Assembly (NCBI RefSeq): GCF_000346615.1
Contig: NZ_ANNU01000008.1
Span: forward strand, 1-64,000
From: Nafulsella turpanensis ZLM-10
Lineage (GTDB): Bacteria; Bacteroidota; Bacteroidia; Cytophagales; Cyclobacteriaceae
DNA length: 64,000 nucleotides
Direction of reading: 5' to 3'
Of this stretch, positions 57,728-64,000 are shown in pieces. The notes under the pieces were generated by a model, which saw only the letters and a list, made by a program, of their open reading frames with translations, was not told where the DNA came from and did not search any database. The position numbers and the translations under genes were made by a program. Position 1 is the stretch's first letter. Each line of letters starts with the position of its first letter.

Positions 57728-59230
57728 ATGTTCAGGAAACTACTTTTAACAGCAATAGCTGTATTGCTACTCCATCCATTGTGGGCCAATAACCTGCGCA
57801 TTACGGCTCCGGCAGCAAGCAGCAACACCTTATCTTTTGCCATTGGCTGGGACAACAGCTGGAACCTTACTGAAACAGCAGCCCCTTTTAATAAAGATGC
57901 CGTATGGCTGTTTGCCAAAGCCCGCCGCACCGGCAGTGGAGAGTGGTTTCACCTGCCGCTCAAGCAGCAAAGCTTTCAAAGCTCCTGTTCCACGGTACTG
58001 GAAGTAAATGTTACGGAAGATGGCAAAGGTGCTTTTATCTCCCTTACAGAACAAGGCGCTTTCTCCATCAACAACTGCCGCATCGAACTACAGGCCGATA
58101 CCAGTCTGAGCCTGGAAGAGTTCGATATTCGCATCTTTGGTATTGAAATGGTGTACATTCCGGAAGGCCGGTTCTACCTGGGCGATGCCGCCAGTAAATA
58201 TAGCTTTGCAGATGCCGCCACCCTTGCCCCTTATTCTGTCAGTTCCGAAAACGAACTCCCTGTAAATTCCGATAACGGCCTTACTGCGCTAGCAGATAAT
58301 AAGCCTGCAGCCGGTATCCCTGCCGCTTACCCGAAGGGCTACGGTGCCTTTTATGCTATGAAGTACGAGATAAGCCAGGAGCAGTTTGTTGATTTCCTAA
58401 ACACTCTTTCCGTTGCGCAGCAGGCCTATCACTTAGCTGTTCCGCCTACTTCACCAGTCGGCACCTTTGCCCTTGCCCCTTACGAGCAAAACAGGAGTGG
58501 CATTGCTATTCAGTACCCCGCCTCCGGCGAAGTTCCGGCCGTACTCGCGCTTAACGGAAATAAAAACGAAATTTTCAACGAAACGGATGATGCCGCCACT
58601 CGTGCTGCCAATTTCCTGAACTGGGAAAATGTAGCGGCCTACCTCGACTGGGCTGCCCTGCGCCCCATGACGGAACTGGAATTTGAAAAAATAAGCCGTG
58701 GGCCGGAAAGCCCGCTTGAAAAAGAACTTGCCTGGGGTACCGCCCAAGCCATCAATGCCAATACAGTAGTAGAAAATGGCACTCCGGAAGAAAGGGTAAC
58801 TGAAACCGCTGAAGCTCCATTCGGACTCGCCAACTATGGCGGCGGCCAGCAGGAAGAATTTTTGCAGGGTCCTCTTCGCTCAGGCTTTGCCGCCACTGCC
58901 ACTACTAATCGTATTACTGCCGGCAGCTCCTACTATGGGGTAATGGACATCAGCGGGAATGTATGGGAGGCGGTTGTCAACACAAGTATGGACGGACTGG
59001 TCTTCCAGGGCATTTCAGGCGATGGACAGCTGAGTGCAGAAGGAATTGCTAACCAAAGCAGCTGGCCGGGCCCTAAAGGCAGCGGCCACAGGGGCGGCGC
59101 CTGGAACAGCCTTATCAGCAATGACCTTTCCTACGAATTTCGCGACCTGGCCATCTCTGATCGCTACTATGCCTTTTTGCCGGTATCGCGCCGGAATACC
59201 ACCGGTGGCAGAGGAGTGCGAACCGAATAA
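57728..59230 (+). CDS. Secreted SUMF1-domain protein, FGE catalytic cysteines absent
   Basis: A 500-residue exported protein (signal peptide 1-20, LHPLWA). Residues 22-135 form a beta-rich N-domain with IGWDNSWNLTE and WLFAKARRTGSGEWFHL, a region typical of secreted SUMF1 proteins of Bacteroidota. The SUMF1/FGE-sulfatase domain spans about 140-500: MVYIPEGRFYLGD, MKYEISQEQFVDFLN, RPMTELEFEKISRG, MDISGNVWEAVV, HRGGAWNS and RRNTTGGRGVRTE. The only cysteines are 87 and 117, so the formylglycine-generating pair is missing. It is probably a binding or structural protein. It is the first gene after the cobalamin riboswitch, so it is likely part of B12-controlled surface biology; its job is unknown. 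Confidence 0.85.
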   Translation: MFRKLLLTAIAVLLLHPLWANNLRITAPAASSNTLSFAIGWDNSWNLTETAAPFNKDAVWLFAKARRTGSGEWFHLPLKQQSFQSSCSTVLEVNVTEDGKGAFISLTEQGAFSINNCRIELQADTSLSLEEFDIRIFGIEMVYIPEGRFYLGDAASKYSFADAATLAPYSVSSENELPVNSDNGLTALADNKPAAGIPAAYPKGYGAFYAMKYEISQEQFVDFLNTLSVAQQAYHLAVPPTSPVGTFALAPYEQNRSGIAIQYPASGEVPAVLALNGNKNEIFNETDDAATRAANFLNWENVAAYLDWAALRPMTELEFEKISRGPESPLEKELAWGTAQAINANTVVENGTPEERVTETAEAPFGLANYGGGQQEEFLQGPLRSGFAATATTNRITAGSSYYGVMDISGNVWEAVVNTSMDGLVFQGISGDGQLSAEGIANQSSWPGPKGSGHRGGAWNSLISNDLSYEFRDLAISDRYYAFLPVSRRNTTGGRGVRTE

Positions 59231-59240
59231 TGAAGTAAAA

Positions 59241-59657
59241 ATGAAAGCAAAATTACTATACCCTCTCCTCCTTTTCCTTTCCATAGCTTCCCTGGGTTAC
59301 GGGCAGTCCAATGCTCCTTTCCTTGGTGGCCCGGGCGATGGTTATTCCATGTCCGAAATTCTGGTGAACACCACCCCTACGGCCATCGAAGATGAGCTGG
59401 AACGCTTCATTCAGGTGTACCCTAATCCTCTGAAAAAAGGAGAAGAGCTGCTGATACAAAGCAGTGGAGGAGAAAAACTTGAACGAATTCGCCTGCTGGA
59501 CAATAAAGGAAGCTTACTGTTCGAGAGAGACCTGCTGCATCACGACTTAAGGCAGAGCCCTTTCCGGATTTACACCCATGGCTGGCCTGCCGGCATATAT
59601 CTTCTTCAGTTCGAAAGCGAAAAATCAAACTTTACAAAAAAGATAATCCTGCTCTAA
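59241..59657 (+). CDS. Minimal secreted protein with T9SS type A sorting domain
   Basis: The ATG encoding MKAKLLYPLLLFLSIASLGYGQ gives 138 residues with a clear signal peptide. Only about 35 residues (NAPFLGGPGDGYSMSEIL...) lie between it and a type A T9SS sorting domain. That domain has VYPNPLKKGEELLIQ, RIRLLDNKGSLLFE, GWPAGIYLLQFE and a basic end KKIILL. The cargo is thus a short Gly-rich peptide. It is coupled to the previous gene by a 10-base gap and to the TonB receptor by a 1-base gap. A longer frame starting inside the SUMF1 gene is rejected. Confidence 0.8.
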   Translation: MKAKLLYPLLLFLSIASLGYGQSNAPFLGGPGDGYSMSEILVNTTPTAIEDELERFIQVYPNPLKKGEELLIQSSGGEKLERIRLLDNKGSLLFERDLLHHDLRQSPFRIYTHGWPAGIYLLQFESEKSNFTKKIILL

Positions 59658-59658
59658 G

Positions 59659-61554
59659 GTGCGGAAGCTGTTTTTCTCATATTGCCTGATACCTTTCCTT
59701 TCGCTTGCCGGCTTTGTGCAGGCACAGGAGCTGGATTCTGCCATTCTTCTACAGGAAGTGCGGGTGGAGGCCCTTCGTCTGAAAAACCGCACCGGCTTTG
59801 AGCAGGCCCTAATCGATTCTGTCTCTATTCAGCAGTACCAGAGCAGTAATATAGGTGAGCTGCTGCAGCAGGAAAGCAGCCTGTTTATCCGCAGTTATGG
59901 TGTGAGCGGGCATGCTACCCCTTCTATCCGCGGTACAGGGGCCAGTCATACGCAGGTCTATTGGAACGGCCTGCTCATTAACTCCCCTACCCTCGGGCAA
60001 ATCGACCTCACAACGCTGCCTGTGGCCATGAACGATGTCATTGCTGTTAATTATGGTGGCGGTAGCCTCCTGGAGGGAAGCGGCGGCCTTGGCGGGAGTA
60101 TTTCGCTCAGCAGCCAGCCCCTCCACCAACAGCTTCGCCTGAATATTTCGGCCACCAATACCCAGAATGTTGGAGGAAATCTGCTGTATGCCTATGGCCG
60201 CAACCGCCTCCGCGGCTCTACAAAAGTGGTATGGCTGGAAAATAAGAATGCCTTTAGCTACCTGGGGCTTGGCCAGGAAGAGCAAATAATGGAGCATGCT
60301 TCGCACCAGAGCCGCGGCTTTCTGCAAACACTCTCTTACCGCCTGAAGCCTTCGCAGCAACTCCATTTTGCCAGCTGGTATCAGCAGGATGAACGGGAAC
60401 TGCAGCCTTCGCTCTTCGTAAACCTCTACGATGAAAGACTGCTGGAAAAAGTGTGGCGTAACAGCCTGCGCTATGAGGTCAAAAAAACAGATTATAATCT
60501 GAAGATTACCGGCGGGTGGTTCTACAACCAGCTGCCGCAGGTAGAGCGGATGGGAGAACTGCCGGCGGAAAAAGGACATATCAATACCTACCAGGCAAAG
60601 ACCCACTTCTATAAAAAGCTGAAAGGGCATACCTACCTGCGCAGCGGCATCGACCTGATGCATAGTGCGGCTGTAGCCGCCGCCTTCCAGGGCAAAAGAA
60701 ATCAACAAAGAGCTTCTTTACTGGCCGGGCTCGAAACAGCCCTCACCAATCAACTCATTGTAGATGCGCTCCTGCGGCAGGAATGGGTATCAGACGGAAA
60801 TAATAGTGGTCGTTTACTTCCCTCCCTTGCGCTTCGATATCAGCTAACCCCTGTCTGGTCGGTGGCGCTCAATGGCAGCTACAACTACCGCGTTCTTTCC
60901 TTAAACGAGCAGTACTGGGCCAGCGAGAGCCGCCGGAACCTATTGCCGGAGGAGAGCCGTAATGTAGAGCTGCTCGTTCAGCAACAGTTGCCGCTGAAGG
61001 ATTTTTTCTGGAAGCAAAGCCTGAGCCTGTTTAGCTATTGGGTAGAGAACTGGATTATATGGGTGCCCGGTATGCCAAGCTGGAAGCCCGAAAATGCTAC
61101 TGAAGTATACAGCCGGGGCCTCGAATATACCTTTAGCTGGAAGTCTGAGATGGAAGGGAACTGGAACTGGGGCAGTAAAGGAAGCTATACCTTAAGCGCG
61201 GCCACTAACCAGCAATCATTCCGCGGAAACCAGGAAGCCATTGGCAGGCAACTCATCTTTACCCCACGGCATAAGGCATCCCTGCAGGGCCAGCTGTATT
61301 ATAAAAGCTGGAGCCTCTCTTTCGATGAGCTCTACGTCGGGAAACGCTTTTCACGATCCGATGAAAGCGAATACCTGCCTGCCTACTGGCTGAGCCAGCT
61401 CGGCCTCGGCTATCAACATTCTTTTAAAGAACAGCTACTTTCAGCCTTACTCAACATTCACAATCTCTTTGGCTACCATTACCAGGTCATTCCTTTTTAT
61501 GCCATGCCTGGTCGGGTATGGGAACTGTCGCTGACTTATCAACTTGATTTATGA
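59659..61554 (+). CDS. TonB-dependent outer-membrane receptor, BtuB-like
   Basis: A 631-residue receptor starting with GTG one base after the previous stop codon. A signal peptide (about 1-23) precedes ELDSAILLQEVRVEALR, the TonB-box region, and the plug (NIGELLQQESSLFIRSYG, GTGASHTQVYWNGLLINSPT, VNYGGGSLLEGSGGLGGSI). Barrel strands run to the C-terminal LSLTYQLDL. It lacks the carboxypeptidase-like N-domain of SusC proteins. Small size and the riboswitch context indicate a cobalamin/corrinoid receptor. The stop codon overlaps the next gene by ATGA. Confidence 0.88.
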   Translation: MRKLFFSYCLIPFLSLAGFVQAQELDSAILLQEVRVEALRLKNRTGFEQALIDSVSIQQYQSSNIGELLQQESSLFIRSYGVSGHATPSIRGTGASHTQVYWNGLLINSPTLGQIDLTTLPVAMNDVIAVNYGGGSLLEGSGGLGGSISLSSQPLHQQLRLNISATNTQNVGGNLLYAYGRNRLRGSTKVVWLENKNAFSYLGLGQEEQIMEHASHQSRGFLQTLSYRLKPSQQLHFASWYQQDERELQPSLFVNLYDERLLEKVWRNSLRYEVKKTDYNLKITGGWFYNQLPQVERMGELPAEKGHINTYQAKTHFYKKLKGHTYLRSGIDLMHSAAVAAAFQGKRNQQRASLLAGLETALTNQLIVDALLRQEWVSDGNNSGRLLPSLALRYQLTPVWSVALNGSYNYRVLSLNEQYWASESRRNLLPEESRNVELLVQQQLPLKDFFWKQSLSLFSYWVENWIIWVPGMPSWKPENATEVYSRGLEYTFSWKSEMEGNWNWGSKGSYTLSAATNQQSFRGNQEAIGRQLIFTPRHKASLQGQLYYKSWSLSFDELYVGKRFSRSDESEYLPAYWLSQLGLGYQHSFKEQLLSALLNIHNLFGYHYQVIPFYAMPGRVWELSLTYQLDL

Positions 61555-62588
61555 AAAAGCTGCTGTACCTCTTTTTTAGCCTCAGTATCCTCCATGCCTG
61601 TAATGAGCCTGAAGATGCCTTCCCGAAGCGGCAGGAAAATCTCACGCCTTACGAAGGAAGTAAAGAGGGCGTGTTTGTGTTGAATGAAGGCAACTTTGGC
61701 TGGGGCTACGGAACCATCGATTACATAGACCTTCAGCAAGAGGAAGTGCTCAGCAGCATTTATGAGCAGGCCAACCAGGAGTTGCTGGGAAATGTGGTAC
61801 AGTCGGCCAGCTATTTCCAGGGCTACTACTATGTGGTCGTCAATAATTCACAAAAGGTAGTCATCATTGAGCCGCAAACTTTTAAGAAGGTTGGAGAAGT
61901 GAACGATCTTATTTCGCCCCGCTACTTTTTAGGTATCGATGAAGAGAAAGCTTATGTAAGCGATTTATATGCCGATGCCATTCACATCCTCAACCCCTCC
62001 ACCTTTAAAAAAGTGGGAGAAATTCCTACTGAAGGGTGGACAGAGCAAATGCTGCTGATAGGGAAATATGCCGTTGTAGCCGCCTACGACAGCCACGAAT
62101 TACTGATCATCAATACTGAAACAGATAAAATCGAAAAGAGCATTGCCTTACAGGCTCCACCAAACAGCCTGCAGCTCGATAAAAACAATTACCTGTGGGT
62201 GCTCACGGGCGCCGGAGACGATCAGCAGGCGCATTTATACCAGCTGAATCCCGAAGATTTCTCCATCAGCAAAGATATTCTACTGGATGCCTCAGCAGGC
62301 GGACCAGGCCACCTTCAGCTAAACAATACGAAAGACAGCCTTTACTACCTCCAGCAGGGAGTATTTAAATTGAGCATCATGGCCGATTCCGCACCCGCCG
62401 CACCCCTCATCGAAGAGACCATCTCTACACTTTTCTATGGCCTTGGTATTTCGCCGGAAGGCGATATCTGGCTGGCCGATGCGCTGGACTATGTACAAGG
62501 CGGCTGGGCCAGGAGATACAGCGGCACCGGCGTACCTATTGATTCGTTCCGGGTAGGTGTCATCCCCAATAGTTTCTTATTTCATTAA
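61551..62588 (+). CDS. BtuG-like beta-propeller lipoprotein (DUF5074/YncE type)
   Basis: A 345-residue lipoprotein (lipobox ILHAC, Cys17, followed by acidic NEPEDA). EGVFVLNEGNFGWGYGTIDYID opens the propeller. Blades are seen as YYVVVNNSQKVVIIEP, AYVSDLYADAIHILNP, AVVAAYDSHELLIIN, NYLWVLTGAG and DIWLADALDYVQGG. In Bacteroides, BtuG propeller lipoproteins sit next to BtuB and bind B12 at the cell surface with very high affinity. The gene order and fold agree with that role. It overlaps the receptor gene by four bases. Confidence 0.85.
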   Translation: MKKLLYLFFSLSILHACNEPEDAFPKRQENLTPYEGSKEGVFVLNEGNFGWGYGTIDYIDLQQEEVLSSIYEQANQELLGNVVQSASYFQGYYYVVVNNSQKVVIIEPQTFKKVGEVNDLISPRYFLGIDEEKAYVSDLYADAIHILNPSTFKKVGEIPTEGWTEQMLLIGKYAVVAAYDSHELLIINTETDKIEKSIALQAPPNSLQLDKNNYLWVLTGAGDDQQAHLYQLNPEDFSISKDILLDASAGGPGHLQLNNTKDSLYYLQQGVFKLSIMADSAPAAPLIEETISTLFYGLGISPEGDIWLADALDYVQGGWARRYSGTGVPIDSFRVGVIPNSFLFH

Positions 62589-62607
62589 CCATATACCTTA
62601 AATTTAA

Positions 62608-63405
62608 ATGAACAAGTTAAACAAAGCTTTACTGTACACCCTCACAGGTTGTCTTTTTACTTTTACTGCCTGTAACAAAGAGGAGGTGGCCCCGACTTTA
62701 GAGTCTAACTTCGAAGAATTAAGCTTTCCTGCAGGAGCAGATGCCTATATTGGGCAGGATAAAACAGGTGTGAAGTCGGGCGAAGGATCCGGAACAGTTC
62801 AATACAGCTACACCTATAATAGTGGCGAGGCTTCTTATAAGCTTAATTATTTCGATGATGCCACCTATGGCAACTGGTGGACAGGCGTAGCCTATTCGAA
62901 AAAAACTGATACCACCTTAGAAGGTACAGAAGGGAGCCTGGTAGCCATTCCGGGCGTGGGTGCCAATAGCTCGGAAGTATATGCTGTTATGAACGGAAGC
63001 GAAACAATTTATTTTGATGGAACCGAAGTAATACCTCAAAGTATTCAGCTTACCAATAATGCCTACGTATACTATTCCTTGCTGAAAGGGGACCAGTTTG
63101 CCAAAAAGTTTGGCGGTGTGGATGGTACCGATCCCGACTTCTTTAAAGTAATTATTACAGGATTGGACTCCCAGGGTAAGGCAACCGGCAAAGTGGAGTT
63201 TTACCTTGCTGATTACCGCTTCGAAGAGAGCAGCGAAGACTACATCGTTGATACCTGGGAAACTGTTGACCTTTCTTCTTTAGGCGAGGTCGAAAAACTG
63301 GCCTTTTCTTATGAATCTTCTGACACCGGAGACTGGGGAATAAACACTCCTCTTTATGTGGCAATTGATGATTTAAGATTTAAGATGCCTTCGCTGGAAG
63401 AATAA
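62608..63405 (+). CDS. DUF4465-type surface lipoprotein of the cobalamin operon
   Basis: A 265-residue lipoprotein: the hydrophobic leader ends FTFTAC (Cys22), then NKEEVAP, an acidic stretch resembling Bacteroidota surface-export signals. The domain NWWTGVAYSKKTDTT, then YAVMNGSETIYFDG and SIQLTNNAYVYYSLLKGD, and the C-terminal NTPLYVAIDDLRF match the DUF4465 pattern as I remember it. Such proteins occur in B12-riboswitch loci of Bacteroidota. A cobamide-binding or accessory role is inferred from context. It is the last gene of the operon, with a strong terminator. Confidence 0.78.
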   Translation: MNKLNKALLYTLTGCLFTFTACNKEEVAPTLESNFEELSFPAGADAYIGQDKTGVKSGEGSGTVQYSYTYNSGEASYKLNYFDDATYGNWWTGVAYSKKTDTTLEGTEGSLVAIPGVGANSSEVYAVMNGSETIYFDGTEVIPQSIQLTNNAYVYYSLLKGDQFAKKFGGVDGTDPDFFKVIITGLDSQGKATGKVEFYLADYRFEESSEDYIVDTWETVDLSSLGEVEKLAFSYESSDTGDWGINTPLYVAIDDLRFKMPSLEE

Positions 63406-63417
63406 TGCTACACCTAA

Positions 63418-63447
63418 AGCTACCGGATTAGCCGGTAGCTTTTTTTA
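63418..63447 (+). terminator. Rho-independent terminator of the cobalamin operon
   Basis: AGCTACCGG (63418-63426) and CCGGTAGCT (63432-63440) form a perfect 9-bp stem around ATTAG, followed by TTTTTTA. It marks the end of the transcript that begins at the riboswitch. Confidence 0.95.
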
Positions 63448-63470
63448 TCTAACCACTTTCACAATCAGCT

Positions 63471-63881
63471 ATGGAACAGGAAGTCATCAACAGGCGCATT
63501 AAAGCAGCCGAAACCCATGTTTTTAAAGCAGTTTTCCCTAATACTACCAACCACTACGATACCCTCTTTGGCGGCACGGCGCTGCAATGGATGGACGAGG
63601 TGGCTTTTATCACCGCCACCCGCTTCAGCCGCCGTAAAATGGTTACCGTTTCTTCAGATAAGGTCGATTTTCAGGAGCCTATCCCCGGTGGCACTATCGT
63701 GGAACTGGTAGGTCATGTTACCCGAGTAGGCAACACCAGTATGGACGTGCAGGTCGATATTTATGTAGAAGAAATGTATTCCGACAGCCGGCATAAAGCT
63801 ATTACAGGCAGCTTTACCATGGTTGCCATCAATGACTTTAAGAAACCGGTAAACATTTTACCGAAAAATGAGTCCTTCTAA
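63471..63881 (+). CDS. Acyl-CoA thioesterase, hotdog fold
   Basis: A 136-residue hotdog-fold thioesterase. TNHYDTLFGGTALQWMDEVAFITATRFS holds the conserved N...GG...MDE helix with the catalytic Asp. VTVSSDKVDFQEPIPGGTIVELVGHVTRVG and VQVDIYVEEM follow. The form resembles YciA-like acyl-CoA hydrolases. It hydrolyses acyl-CoA to free acid and CoA in the cytosol. It lies 24 bases after the operon terminator and is likely separate. Confidence 0.9.
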   Translation: MEQEVINRRIKAAETHVFKAVFPNTTNHYDTLFGGTALQWMDEVAFITATRFSRRKMVTVSSDKVDFQEPIPGGTIVELVGHVTRVGNTSMDVQVDIYVEEMYSDSRHKAITGSFTMVAINDFKKPVNILPKNESF

Positions 63882-64000
63882 CTTCCCTTCAGTACCGGTA
63901 AGTGTTTGCTCGCAAAAATCTACACTTTAACGCTCTCCTAGTCTTAGGAAGCCTTCATATTTACTTTACTGTTTTTCACAAAGTCCTTTGGCAGTATGCC
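63882..64000. other. Intergenic end of window
   Basis: No gene or terminator is recognisable in the last 119 bases. The region is AT-rich and is cut by the window edge. Confidence 0.5.

Noticed and set aside
1-64000. tRNA, rRNA, insertion sequences, prophage or toxin-antitoxin genes
   Set aside because: I read for tRNA arms, transposase motifs (DDE, HUH) and small paired regulators and found none that I could support.

Overview
The window looks like a chromosomal segment of a Bacteroidota bacterium, most likely a gliding-type or environmental member of the Cytophagales. The evidence is the type IX secretion (T9SS) parts (PorQ, PorP/SprF, PD40 and OmpA proteins, type A and type B sorting domains), a BtuB/BtuG-style cobalamin locus, the MGRAFEYRK form of YebC, an AP2-domain protein, and several promoters of the Bacteroidota form TAnnTTTG. 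Start sites generally lack strong Shine-Dalgarno sequences. I see no rRNA, tRNA, CRISPR array, insertion sequence or phage gene. Most of the window is core genome.

Layout. 1-900: a truncated gene and a pseudaminic-acid-associated methylase. 900-10.6 kb: alcohol dehydrogenase, YebC, a lipid kinase, PlsC, pyruvate carboxylase and a lipoprotein. 10.8-13 kb: an acidic protein and a sodium/solute symporter. 13-20.6 kb: a four-gene operon joining a sensor histidine kinase to a repeat-rich T9SS type B substrate, PorP/SprF and a TPR/PD40 protein. 21-27 kb: cystathionine beta-synthase, two tandem small paralogues, a PAS remnant, pyrB-pyrR and a secreted protein. 27-32 kb: a PolX-like PHP protein with a damaged polymerase site, a GT9 glycosyltransferase, an AP2/HNH-like protein, SixA and an SDR. 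32-46 kb: HslU, PorQ, Lon, an OmpA/PD40 protein, a cupin, RseP, Dxr, GH3 and an HtrA protease. 46-50 kb: DnaA and a 5'-nucleotidase split into two genes. 50-57.3 kb: methylmalonyl-CoA mutase (both subunits), DoxX and the MlaEFD lipid transporter. 57.4-63.4 kb: a cobalamin riboswitch and a five-gene surface operon. 63.5 kb: a thioesterase.

The most notable system is at 57.4-63.4 kb. A promoter and a cobalamin riboswitch precede an SUMF1-fold protein lacking the catalytic cysteines, a miniature T9SS type A protein, a small BtuB-like TonB receptor, a BtuG-like beta-propeller lipoprotein and a DUF4465-like lipoprotein. It probably captures and imports corrinoids, which the nearby B12-dependent methylmalonyl-CoA mutase would use. 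The first two genes are not explained by known B12 uptake.

A second unexpected signal is a family of oriented, degenerate word-like repeats in at least eight intergenic gaps between 32 and 57.4 kb. Each begins right after an upstream stop codon with a purine-rich GAGACAGGAGAT-like part. Several end, just before the next gene, in a CAACGAACAAC-like or TTTTTAATTC-like part. I know of no name for this family.
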